A stretch of 7,248 bases of DNA from an uncultured Elusimicrobiales bacterium (lineage in GTDB: Bacteria; Elusimicrobiota; Elusimicrobia; Elusimicrobiales; Elusimicrobiaceae). The stretch covers positions 1-7,248 of the forward strand of contig CAKUDJ010000035.1 of assembly GCA_934644855.1 (NCBI GenBank), given 5' to 3'. Within the stretch, counting starts at the first letter, position 1, and each line of letters starts with the position of its first letter. A program made the position numbers and the translations under genes. Below, one piece after another: positions 1-6,271 of the stretch. The notes under the pieces were generated by a model. It made no database searches, was not told the DNA's origin, and was given only the letters and a program-made list of their open reading frames with translations.

Positions 1-9
1 TAGTAATTG

Positions 10-18
10 TGGTATTAT
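10..18 (+). promoter_or_regulatory. Putative extended -10 promoter of the H1-like gene
   Basis: The sequence TGG followed by TATTAT at 13-18 matches an extended -10 element (TGn-TATAAT with one change). It lies about 40 nt before the ATG at 58, so the transcript would start near 25. A -35 box, if any, would fall outside the window. The call rests on motif resemblance only. Confidence 0.4.
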
Positions 19-57
19 TTTTTATGAGGTTAAAACTAATTGTCTTAGGAGAAAAGC

Positions 58-375
58 ATGGGCAATAAAAAAACCGTAAAAAAAGTTGCCGCTAAAAAGC
101 CGGTAAAAAAGGCAGCCGTTAAGAAGCCTGTAAAAAAAGTAGCCGTTAAAAAAACGGTAAAAAAAGTGGTTGCTAAAAAAACAGTAGCCAAAAAAGCAGC
201 CGTCAAAAAAGCGGCCGCTAAAAAAGTGGTTAAAAAAACAGTAAAACCCACTAAAAAAGCCGTGGCCAAAAAAGCGGTAAAAAAAGCAACGGTTAAAAAA
301 GCCGTTGTTAAAAAGGCGGTTGTTAAAAAGGCAACCCCTAAAAAAGCAGTAAAAAAAGCTGCAAAAAGAAAATAA
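58..375 (+). CDS. Lysine-rich histone H1-like DNA-binding protein
   Basis: This 105-residue protein contains about 45 lysines and one arginine; nearly all the rest is Ala, Val, Thr and Pro. There are no acidic and no aromatic residues. It is built of short units ending in Lys-Lys. In the N-terminal half 4-residue units (TVKK, PVKK) alternate with 5-residue units (VAAKK, AAVKK), giving a 9-residue period. This composition resembles the C-terminal tail of eukaryotic histone H1 and bacterial H1-like proteins such as chlamydial Hc2 and Bordetella BpH1, which bind and condense DNA without sequence specificity. DNA binding is therefore inferred from composition, not from a conserved fold. The start is supported by AGGAG six nt before the ATG. 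The gene is monocistronic, with a terminator shortly after the stop. The A-rich repetitive DNA could slip during replication. A ribosome- or RNA-associated role is an alternative. Confidence 0.8.
   Translation: MGNKKTVKKVAAKKPVKKAAVKKPVKKVAVKKTVKKVVAKKTVAKKAAVKKAAAKKVVKKTVKPTKKAVAKKAVKKATVKKAVVKKAVVKKATPKKAVKKAAKRK
64..372 (+). repeat. Low-complexity AAAAAA-rich codon repeat
   Basis: The coding sequence of the H1-like gene is a degenerate tandem array of 12- and 15-nt units, each ending in two Lys codons and often preceded by GCC, GCA or GTA. It is a protein-coding repeat, not a CRISPR or satellite, because the units vary at third codon positions and keep the reading frame throughout. Confidence 0.7.
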
Positions 376-392
376 TTTAGTTGCAGATGTAT

Positions 393-427
393 AATCCCCG
401 CCGGGCAGCAAACCGGCGGGGATTTTT
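393..427 (+). terminator. Rho-independent terminator of the H1-like gene
   Basis: A perfect GC-rich stem pairs CCCCGCCGG (396-404) with CCGGCGGGG (413-421) around an 8-nt loop. Flanking A/T pairs extend it by about 3 bp, and five T follow at 423-427. It begins about 18 nt after the stop codon at 375. Confidence 0.88.
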
Positions 428-481
428 GTGCCCGTCCGCCGGGCTTGCGCCTGTCTTGCGGGCGAGGTTAAGCGGCTGAAA

Positions 482-554
482 AATAAAAACTCCTTGTGTT
501 AAACTTAAATGGACCTGACGCGGCAGGCCATTTAAGGCACAAGGAGTTTTTATT
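482..554. terminator. Long three-tier hairpin, probable bidirectional terminator
   Basis: Three nested stems share one axis. The outer stem is a perfect 17 bp (482-498 with 538-554), starting in AATAAAAACTCC and ending in GGAGTTTTTATT. The middle stem is a perfect 9 bp (504-512 with 528-536). The inner stem is 4 bp (514-517 with 524-527) around a 6-nt loop. A/T tracts border both sides, so it would act as a U-tailed terminator on either strand. It sits 14 nt beyond the stop of the minus-strand LOG gene, making it the likely end of the ispA-dxs-LOG operon. It is longer than a typical terminator, and a small RNA or a miniature inverted-repeat element are alternatives. Confidence 0.75.
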
Positions 555-568
555 CCGGTAAGAATTGT

Positions 569-1378
569 TTATTTTAATTTATAGAATTTAGCAATAATAT
601 CCCAGGCTTCTTCCGGCGTGTCTACAATATCGCAGGATTGCGCTTCTTCCGGTGAAATGACCCCGTAAGAGGCTAAGCCCGGGATGTTGACTACCGTATT
701 CCAAAATTCTTTGCCTACCAAGACTATCGGTATATCCTGTTTTTTGCCCGTTTTTACCAGGGTTAAAATTTCAAACAGTTCATCAAACGTACCGAACCCG
801 CCCGGGAAAACCACAATCGCTTTAGAGCGCATAACCAGGTGTAATTTGCGGATGGCAAAGTAATGGAACAAGAAGGCCAAATCCTTGGTGATGTATTGGT
901 TGGGGTGTTGTTCGTGCGGCAAGGTGATGTTGAAACCGATGCTTTTGCCGTTCTTTTCAAACGCGCCGCGGTTGGCCGCTTCCATCAGCCCCGGCCCGCC
1001 CCCGGTGACGACGGCAAAGCGGTTTCCGGCGTGTTCAATAACCAGGTTGGCAAATTTGCGGGCCGCTTCATAATACGGGGCCAATTTTAACAAGCCTTCG
1101 GCTTCGTACAAGCGGTGCTGTAAATTTTTATCTGCCGGATTTTTGGCCAAGGCTTCTTGGGCGGCTTTTACTTTGCCCTTGGCTTCTTTTTCTTCCCGCA
1201 CGCGGGCGCTGCCAAAGCAAACAATCGTTTCTTCTATATGGTGGTGTTGGAGGTAAAGCTCCGGCTTCATGACTTCCAGTTCCATACGCACGGGGCGCAT
1301 AACATCCTGTTTTAAGAGTTGTATGTCTTCGTACGCTTTAATGTAAGAATGTTCGTGTTCAATATCCTGTACGCTCAT
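569..1378 (-). CDS. LOG-family (TIGR00730-like) nucleotide phosphoribohydrolase
   Basis: This 269-residue Rossmann-fold protein carries the family signatures: GSAR at 56-59, GGGPGLMEAANRGA at 126-139 and PGGFGTFDE at 192-200. The last is the PGGxGTxxE motif of the LOG / 'lysine decarboxylase' family. Characterised members cleave the N-glycosidic bond of nucleoside 5'-monophosphates, releasing the base and ribose 5-phosphate; plant LOG proteins act on cytokinin nucleotides. The substrate here cannot be read from sequence, and lysine decarboxylase activity is not expected. The protein is longer than the roughly 190-residue compact LOG: it has an N-terminal extension and a charged, probably helical insert at about 62-102. 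The ATG follows GAGGTG, which overlaps the stop codon of dxs. The 9-nt gap suggests translational coupling as the last gene of the operon. It is presumably cytosolic, as no signal peptide is seen. Confidence 0.88.
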   Translation of the reverse strand: MSVQDIEHEHSYIKAYEDIQLLKQDVMRPVRMELEVMKPELYLQHHHIEETIVCFGSARVREEKEAKGKVKAAQEALAKNPADKNLQHRLYEAEGLLKLAPYYEAARKFANLVIEHAGNRFAVVTGGGPGLMEAANRGAFEKNGKSIGFNITLPHEQHPNQYITKDLAFLFHYFAIRKLHLVMRSKAIVVFPGGFGTFDELFEILTLVKTGKKQDIPIVLVGKEFWNTVVNIPGLASYGVISPEEAQSCDIVDTPEEAWDIIAKFYKLK

Positions 1379-1387
1379 GGGAGCACC

Positions 1388-3244
1388 TCACTTGTTTTTC
1401 CAATTTAATATGCGTTGCTCAATCTGTTGCGCGCCCAAGCCCAGTTGTTCGTATAACTGGGCAGACTTGGCGTGTTCCACAAACCGGTCCGGTATGCCTA
1501 AACGCAGTAAGTGGAAGCGGGCATCTTTATCCGCCAGGTATTCGGCCACCGCCGCCCCAAACCCGCCAATGAGGGCGTTGTCTTCCACCGTCACTATCCG
1601 GGGGGAGATTTGGAGGGCTTCGTCCAAAATTTGGGTATCCAGGGGTTTTACAAAGCGCATATTAATTACCCCGCAGGAAATACCCTGTTTTTCAAGCGCG
1701 TTTGCCGCTTGCAACGCCGGGTGAACCCGGTTGCCAATGGCGGCAATAGTTAAATCGGTCCCTTTTTTGAGCCATACGCCTTTGCCGATGTCCAAGGTTT
1801 TCATTTTGGCGTCCATTTCTATTCCAAACCCGGCCCCGCGCGGATAGCGCAAAACGAACGGAAGGCCGCACTCCACACCGGTTTTAAGCATATGTTGCAG
1901 TTCGTTTTCGTCCGCCGGAGCGGCTAAAACCAGGTCCGGCACGCTGCGTAAAAAGCTTAAATCAAAAACCCCGTGGTGGGTGGGGCCGTCTTCGCCCACA
2001 ACGCCTGCGCGGTCCAATGCAAAAACGACGGGCAATTTCTGCAACGCTATATCGTGCAAAATTTGGTCGTAGCAGCGTTGTGCAAACGAGGAATACAGCG
2101 CAAACACCGGCTTTAACCCGCAAGCGGCTAACCCCGCGGCAAAAGTGGCGCCGTGTTCTTCGGCAATCCCTACGTCAAAATAGCGGGTGGGAAATTTATC
2201 CCTAAAAGCATCCAGCCCCGTGCCTTCCGGCATGGCGGCCGTAATGGCGTTGACGGCCGGGTTCTTTTCCCCCAGTTTTACAAGTGCCCGGGAAAAAGCT
2301 TGCGTAAAAGTAATGCCGTTGGCTTTGCCAATCGTGTCGCCGGTTTCCACGTCAAAAATGCCAACCCCATGGAATTTGGTGGGTTTTTCCTCGGCCGGTT
2401 TGTAGCCTTTGCCTTTTTTGGTGACAACGTGCAGCATCACCGGGCCTTTGACGTCTTTTACGCTTTCCAATACTTCTATCAGTTCTTCAATATTGTTCCC
2501 GTTTACCGGTCCGAAATAGCGGAAGCCCATTTCTTCAAAAATAGTGCCGGGGAATAAAATGGCGCGTGCTTTTTTGGCCAGTTTGGCGGCGTTGTTGCCC
2601 AGGTCGTCAAAGCGTTTTAAGAAGTTGGTGGCTTTTTCCTCGGCCAGTTGGACGTATTGTTTGGTAAGCAGTTTGGTTAAAAATTTGCCCAAAGCGCCTA
2701 CACGTTGGGAAATGAACATCTGGTTATCGTTCAAAATAACCAGCATATCCGTAGCCAACAGGCCGGCGTTTTGCAGGGCCTCATAAGCCATGCCGCCCGT
2801 TAAGCAACCGTCCCCCACTACGGCAATAACTTTGGAATTTTCCTTTTTTTGGTCCCGCGCAATTGCCATACCCAACGCGGCGGAAAGCGCGGTGGAAGCG
2901 TGCCCCACCCCAAAGGAATCGTATTCGCTTTCGTGGCGTTTGGGGAATCCGCTAATCCCGCCCTTTTGGCGGATGTGTTCAAACGCGGCTTGGCGGCCCG
3001 TAAGCAGTTTGTGCGCATAGGCTTGGTGGCCGGTATCAAACACAATTTTGTCTTGCGGGGTGTTAAATACATAATGCAGGGCGGTGATAATTTCTACCGC
3101 GCCCAAACTGGAACCTAAATGCCCGCCGTTCTTGCTGACGGTGGATATAATCGTGTCGCGCAATTCCTGGCACAGGGTGGGCAAGAGTTCCTTTTTAATC
3201 AGGCGTAAGTCCTTCGGGCTTTGGATACTGGGTAAGACGTTCAT
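1388..3244 (-). CDS. dxs: 1-deoxy-D-xylulose-5-phosphate synthase
   Basis: Dxs joins pyruvate and glyceraldehyde 3-phosphate, with loss of CO2, to make DXP, the first compound of the MEP isoprenoid pathway and a precursor of thiamine and pyridoxal phosphate. The 618-residue protein has the full transketolase-like layout. The N-terminal thiamine diphosphate domain has H42 (GHLGSSLG), H73 (GHQAY), GDG at 144-146 and NDN at 172-174. The pyrimidine-binding domain has the catalytic-type Glu362 in IAEEH, YSSFAQR near 384-390 and DRAGVVGEDGPTHHG at 411-425. RYPRG lies at 466-470 and a C-terminal transketolase domain follows. Length is normal for the family. I chose the ATG at 3244 because AAGGGG lies 6 nt before it; a TTG two codons upstream would abut that SD. 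It is 15 nt downstream of ispA in one operon. No key residue appears missing. Confidence 0.97.
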   Translation of the reverse strand: MNVLPSIQSPKDLRLIKKELLPTLCQELRDTIISTVSKNGGHLGSSLGAVEIITALHYVFNTPQDKIVFDTGHQAYAHKLLTGRQAAFEHIRQKGGISGFPKRHESEYDSFGVGHASTALSAALGMAIARDQKKENSKVIAVVGDGCLTGGMAYEALQNAGLLATDMLVILNDNQMFISQRVGALGKFLTKLLTKQYVQLAEEKATNFLKRFDDLGNNAAKLAKKARAILFPGTIFEEMGFRYFGPVNGNNIEELIEVLESVKDVKGPVMLHVVTKKGKGYKPAEEKPTKFHGVGIFDVETGDTIGKANGITFTQAFSRALVKLGEKNPAVNAITAAMPEGTGLDAFRDKFPTRYFDVGIAEEHGATFAAGLAACGLKPVFALYSSFAQRCYDQILHDIALQKLPVVFALDRAGVVGEDGPTHHGVFDLSFLRSVPDLVLAAPADENELQHMLKTGVECGLPFVLRYPRGAGFGIEMDAKMKTLDIGKGVWLKKGTDLTIAAIGNRVHPALQAANALEKQGISCGVINMRFVKPLDTQILDEALQISPRIVTVEDNALIGGFGAAVAEYLADKDARFHLLRLGIPDRFVEHAKSAQLYEQLGLGAQQIEQRILNWKNK

Positions 3245-3259
3245 GAACAACCCCTTGAA

Positions 3260-4273
3260 TTAATAAGTGCGGGTTTTGAAAAAATCCGCCATGGCGTAAA
3301 GCGGCCACAGGTTTTTCTTTTTTACATTTTTTAGGCCGTCCAACGCTTTTTGGGCATTGGCAATTAACAGTTGGGCGTGTTTGCGGCTGCCTTCCAGCCC
3401 ATACAGGCTGACGAAAGTTAATTTGCCGTTTTCTTTATCGCTATTGGATTTGCCCAGTTGTTTGGCGGTAGCCGTCACGTCCAAAATATCATCTACAATC
3501 TGGAAGACCAGCCCAATGCAGTTGGCATATTTTTTGATGAGGGTTAAGTCTTTACCTTTTACCCCGGCCAACAAGGCGCCCGCTTCCACGCTGCCGCGGA
3601 TTAACGCACCCGTTTTGTTGGCGTGAATGTAGTTCAAAACGGTTTCCGGCGTGGTTTCTTTTACCGTGGAGGGGAGCATAAAATAATGCAGGGATTTATC
3701 GGCCAGCGGTTTGGATTCTTTTTTGAGTTTTTCCGCACGCGTGCTGACGGCATCCGCCGCGCCCATGCCTTCGGCGTATACGTCCGCCGTTTGGCCGCCC
3801 ACCATGCCGGAGGCTCCGGCGCAGTTGGCAAAATGCAAAAGGGCGTTTAAGGTGTTTTCCGCACCGACGGCTTTTACTTTGCCGTTCTGGGCGAAAACTT
3901 CAAACACATACGTTAATAAAGCGTCCCCGGCCAACAGGGCTAAATCGTCCCCAAACACTTTGTGGTTGGTGGGTTTGCCGCGGCGCAGGGAGTCGTTATC
4001 CATACAAGGTAAGTCGTCGTGAATCAGGGAATAAGTATGCAGCATTTCCACCGCGCAGGCGGCAGGCATTACATCCGCCGCTTTTTTGCCGAAAGCCTCC
4101 GCCGTAGCCATCAGCAAAATCGGGCGCACGCGTTTGCCGCCCGCTTGCAAAGAATAGGCCATAGAATCTGTTAAAATTTTGGGTGAATTTTGGATTTTCC
4201 CCACATATTTAGCCAAATTCTTTTCCACCAGTTTGGCGCGGTCTTTCAAATAAGCGTTAAAATCGTTGGTCAT
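3260..4273 (-). CDS. ispA: Polyprenyl (farnesyl-type) diphosphate synthase
   Basis: This trans-prenyltransferase condenses IPP with DMAPP and longer allylic diphosphates. It has 337 residues. Visible motifs are GGKRVRP (45-51), the first Asp-rich motif DDLPCMDND (86-94) followed by LRRGKPTNH, GGQTADVYAEG (159-169), KTGALIRG (220-227) and the second Asp-rich motif DDILD (261-265). Tyr-Ser at 81-82 and the two extra residues within the first motif match bacterial type II farnesyl diphosphate synthases such as E. coli IspA, so a C15 product is likely; GGPP cannot be excluded. About 35 extra Lys/Glu-rich residues (roughly 171-210) explain the greater length than the usual 300. The ATG at 4273 has AAGGA 5 nt upstream. 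The frame stays open far upstream, antisense to hydF, but that part has no family similarity. It is the first gene of the operon with dxs. Confidence 0.94.
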   Translation of the reverse strand: MTNDFNAYLKDRAKLVEKNLAKYVGKIQNSPKILTDSMAYSLQAGGKRVRPILLMATAEAFGKKAADVMPAACAVEMLHTYSLIHDDLPCMDNDSLRRGKPTNHKVFGDDLALLAGDALLTYVFEVFAQNGKVKAVGAENTLNALLHFANCAGASGMVGGQTADVYAEGMGAADAVSTRAEKLKKESKPLADKSLHYFMLPSTVKETTPETVLNYIHANKTGALIRGSVEAGALLAGVKGKDLTLIKKYANCIGLVFQIVDDILDVTATAKQLGKSNSDKENGKLTFVSLYGLEGSRKHAQLLIANAQKALDGLKNVKKKNLWPLYAMADFFKTRTY

Positions 4274-4309
4274 ATAATTCCTTGTACTTGTAAGGTATGC
4301 TTCTATTCT

Positions 4310-4315
4310 ATTATA
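4310..4315 (-). promoter_or_regulatory. Putative -10 box of the ispA-dxs-LOG operon
   Basis: Read on the minus strand this is a perfect TATAAT, 36 nt before the ispA ATG. It would give a leader of about 30 nt containing the AAGGA ribosome site. No good -35 hexamer is found 16-18 nt upstream. Confidence 0.45.
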
Positions 4316-4408
4316 CTTTATTGGGACCGATAAAATACGGGTGCGTTTGGAATAGCGCCCGGAAAAACGCTTTTTGGCGGCGCGGGGTGCGGACAAAAAA
4401 TCCGCCCG

Positions 4409-4442
4409 CCCGGAAGAAATGCCCTGCTCCCGGGTTTTTTTT
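4409..4442 (+). terminator. Terminator-like hairpin with T8 tract upstream of hydF
   Basis: CCCGG (4409-4413) can pair with CCGGG (4430-4434) around a 16-nt loop, and eight T follow at 4435-4442. The stem is short and the loop large, so this is weak as a terminator. No plus-strand gene reads into it. It could block stray transcription, act as an attenuator, or simply be promoter DNA. Confidence 0.3.
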
Positions 4443-4445
4443 ATA

Positions 4446-4451
4446 TATAAT
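4446..4451 (+). promoter_or_regulatory. TATAAT box immediately before hydF
   Basis: A perfect TATAAT ends 6 nt before the hydF ATG at 4458, so transcription from it would begin at or next to the start codon. There is no SD in the preceding 20 nt, which is T/A only near the start. This suggests a leaderless mRNA. No convincing -35 is seen. Confidence 0.4.
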
Positions 4452-4457
4452 TTTACT

Positions 4458-5618
4458 ATGGTACAAGTAAACAGGCCGCATATCGGCATTTTCGGTAAAA
4501 TGAACGCGGGTAAAAGCTCGCTGATTAACGCCTTGACGGGGCAGCAGGTTTCCGTTGTGGCGCAGCACCCCGGAACCACCACGGACCCGGTTAAAAAAAT
4601 TATTGAAATCTTGGGCATAGGGCCCGTCACGCTGATTGATACCGCGGGGCTGGATGATACGTCGGCCCTGGGGGTACAGCGGGTGAGCCGCACCCAGGCG
4701 GTATTGGACCAGGTGGACCTGGCTATTTTGGTTTTTGCGGGCGGGTTGGACGCTTGTGACCGTGCTTTAATGCAAACGTGTAAAGAGCGGCAAATTCCGT
4801 TTTTCTTTGTGCATAATAAAAGTGATGTATACCCGCCGGCCCCGGTAGCCGGAACGGATACGGTGGAGTTTTCCTGCCATGCGCCGCAGTTGGCTCCGCT
4901 GCTTGCGGCCATACAAAAACACTTGCCCGCCAGCGCTTATGCGCCCGGCGTGTTGTTGGATGACGTAGTACGCCCCGGGGAGCAGGTGGTGTTGGTCATT
5001 CCCATAGATGCTTCCGCGCCGGAGGGCCGCCTGATTTTGCCGCAGGTGCAAACCATACGCAATTTATTGGATATAGGCGCGGTGGCTGTTTGCTTAAAAG
5101 ATACGGAACTGGCCGCCTGGTTAAAAAACCACACCCCGCAGTTGGTGGTGACGGATTCCCAGGCGTTTAAGCAAGTCAGCGCGGCGGTGCCGCCCCAAAT
5201 ACCGCTAACCAGTTTCAGTATTTTGTTTTCCCGCCTGAAAGGGGATTTTAAGGCGTTTTTAAGGGGCACCCAAACCATTGATAATTTGCAAGACGGGGAT
5301 AAAATACTGATTATGGAATCTTGCTCCCACAGCGTGAATTTGTGTGACGATATAGGCCGCACCAAAATACCGGCTTTACTGCGCAAATATACGGGCAAAC
5401 AGTTGGATTTTACGGTGTTGGCGAATTTGGACCCGTTGCCCGAAGCATTGGATACTTACAAATTGGCTATCCAATGCGGAGGGTGCATGGTGACGCGCCG
5501 CCAAATTTTGCGCCGGGTGGAATATTTGCAAAAAAGCGGAGTGCCCGTCAGCAATTACGGGATGACGCTGGCGTATTGCAACGGTATTTTTGGGCGCGTG
5601 ACGGAAATTTTTCACTAG
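4458..5618 (+). CDS. hydF: [FeFe]-hydrogenase maturation GTPase HydF
   Basis: HydF is the scaffold on which the 2Fe subcluster of [FeFe]-hydrogenase, built with the radical-SAM enzymes HydE and HydG, is assembled and passed to the hydrogenase. The 386-residue protein has the expected three parts. The N-terminal Ras-like GTPase domain shows G1 GKMNAGKSS (13-21), TTTDP (40-44), G3 DTAG (61-64) and G4 NKSD (120-123). A middle dimerisation region spans about 165-265. The C-terminal iron-sulfur domain has CSH at 289-291, DDIGR (297-301) and CGGCM (340-344). In the usual CxH-x(46-53)-HCxxC motif the second His is Gln339 here, and an extra Cys296 lies in the cluster loop. The ATG at 4458 gives the usual short lead before NRPHIGIFG but lacks an SD. 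hydE, hydG and the hydrogenase are not in the window. The divergent ispA operon lies upstream. Confidence 0.95.
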   Translation: MVQVNRPHIGIFGKMNAGKSSLINALTGQQVSVVAQHPGTTTDPVKKIIEILGIGPVTLIDTAGLDDTSALGVQRVSRTQAVLDQVDLAILVFAGGLDACDRALMQTCKERQIPFFFVHNKSDVYPPAPVAGTDTVEFSCHAPQLAPLLAAIQKHLPASAYAPGVLLDDVVRPGEQVVLVIPIDASAPEGRLILPQVQTIRNLLDIGAVAVCLKDTELAAWLKNHTPQLVVTDSQAFKQVSAAVPPQIPLTSFSILFSRLKGDFKAFLRGTQTIDNLQDGDKILIMESCSHSVNLCDDIGRTKIPALLRKYTGKQLDFTVLANLDPLPEALDTYKLAIQCGGCMVTRRQILRRVEYLQKSGVPVSNYGMTLAYCNGIFGRVTEIFH

Positions 5619-5634
5619 AATTACAGAAAAATTG

Positions 5635-5643
5635 TGCTATACT
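5635..5643 (+). promoter_or_regulatory. Putative extended -10 promoter of pilin gene 1
   Basis: TGC followed by TATACT (5638-5643) fits an extended -10 element. It lies 33 nt before the pilin ATG and 19 nt after the hydF stop, so the pilin is probably transcribed separately from hydF. No terminator is visible after hydF, so read-through is possible. The -35 match is poor. Confidence 0.45.
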
Positions 5644-5676
5644 TTTAATAGGGAATGCCCCCAAAAGGAGAAATTT

Positions 5677-6159
5677 ATGAAGAAAGGTTTTACGCTTATT
5701 GAATTATTGGTAGTGGTGCTGATTATCGGCATTTTGGCCGCCGTGGCGCTGCCGCAGTATGAAAATTCTATTAAAAAATCCCGCACGGCAGAAGCGATTG
5801 TTATGTTAAAATCCATCGCGGATGCGCAACAGATGTATTTAACCACTTTTAAGAAATGCTCGCCCTTTGCTGCCGGCGGCTTGACCGATATAAACGGGGG
5901 ATTAACCGAATTGGATGTAAAAATTCCAGCGGAAAATCTGCGTGGGGACACCGGCGACGGTAAGTGGCATTATAAGATAACCTCGGAAGCAGCTAATGCC
6001 AAAAATTGCATTGCGCAGGCTAGCAATAAAAAGTATTTTCCCAATGTCTCGCTCCAGTTAAAAGTGTTTTCAGACCCCTACCGTATGTGTTGGGCCTGTG
6101 AAGGCACCGCGTGTGACGAGTTTTTAATTTTAGCGGGTTTACAAAAGAAACGCTGTTAA
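5677..6159 (+). CDS. Type IV pilin-like prepilin (PilE-like)
   Basis: This 160-residue prepilin has the class III signal of type IVa pilins and type II secretion pseudopilins. A short basic leader, MKKG, is cut before Phe5, and Glu5 of the mature protein (FTLIE) is present. A hydrophobic helix of about 20 residues follows, ending in ALPQY. Prepilin peptidase PilD would cleave and methylate it, and it would polymerise from the inner membrane into a pilus or pseudopilus. The predicted mature form is 156 residues. The globular part has six Cys (61, 111, 138, 141, 146, 160), including CWACEGTAC and a C-terminal Cys that could form the disulfide-bounded loop of pilins. The ATG follows AAAGGAG by 7 nt; in-frame codons upstream lack pilin features. 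A GC-rich terminator follows. Whether it is a major pilin, minor pilin or pseudopilin cannot be told from sequence. Confidence 0.9.
   Translation: MKKGFTLIELLVVVLIIGILAAVALPQYENSIKKSRTAEAIVMLKSIADAQQMYLTTFKKCSPFAAGGLTDINGGLTELDVKIPAENLRGDTGDGKWHYKITSEAANAKNCIAQASNKKYFPNVSLQLKVFSDPYRMCWACEGTACDEFLILAGLQKKRC
5686..5761 (+). repeat. Direct repeat copy 1: pilin N-terminal segment
   Basis: These roughly 75 nt encode the pilin signal helix and match 6457-6532 at about nine positions in ten, including an uninterrupted block of 24 identical nt over the codons for VLIIGILA. The identity includes synonymous sites, which suggests recent duplication or gene conversion rather than protein-level selection alone. 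Confidence 0.75.
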
Positions 6160-6181
6160 GCGGAAGCATTTTTAATAAGAG

Positions 6182-6209
6182 CCGGCCCCCTTGGGGGCCG
6201 GTATTTTTT
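6182..6209 (+). terminator. Rho-independent terminator of pilin gene 1
   Basis: CCGGCCCC (6182-6189) pairs perfectly with GGGGCCGG (6194-6201) around a 4-nt CTTG loop, and TTTTTT follows at 6204-6209. It starts 22 nt after the stop codon at 6159. Confidence 0.92.
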
Positions 6210-6220
6210 ATGTTTTTGAA

Positions 6221-6270
6221 CTCCCCGGCTATGCGGAGGGAAATTTATTTTATGGGGGCCCCAAGCCCAC
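6221..6270. repeat. Post-pilin palindromic element, copy A
   Basis: An imperfect hairpin (CTCCCCG, loop GCTATG, CGGAGGG) is followed by an AT-rich spacer and then ATGGGGGCCCCAAGCCCAC. The order and much of the sequence recur after pilin gene 2 at 6958-7002. No protein-coding potential is seen. It may be a small intergenic repeat family. Confidence 0.4.
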
Positions 6271-6271
6271 C

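Noticed and set aside
58..375. CRISPR or non-coding tandem array
   Set aside because: Units are 12-15 nt, vary at third positions, have no spacers, and preserve one reading frame with an SD and a stop.
22..411. Phe/Gly-rich 129-residue frame antisense to the H1-like gene
   Set aside because: It is the complement of Lys-rich codons and reads through the terminator; there is no independent coding evidence.
428..480. Possible additional gene or hairpin in the GC-rich spacer
   Set aside because: A short GCCCG/CGGGC pairing exists (430-444), but there is no T-run, SD or open frame of note; it reads as spacer between the two terminators.
4374..4457. Longer hydF starting at a TTG 28 codons upstream
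   Set aside because: The extension crosses the T8 tract and TATAAT box, lacks HydF similarity, and the family normally begins shortly before the NRPHIGIFG segment.
4274..4912. Upstream in-frame extension of ispA to a 550-residue protein, antisense to hydF
   Set aside because: The added part has no prenyltransferase similarity, overlaps the conserved hydF GTPase region on the other strand, and the ATG at 4273 has a proper SD and a family-like N-terminus.
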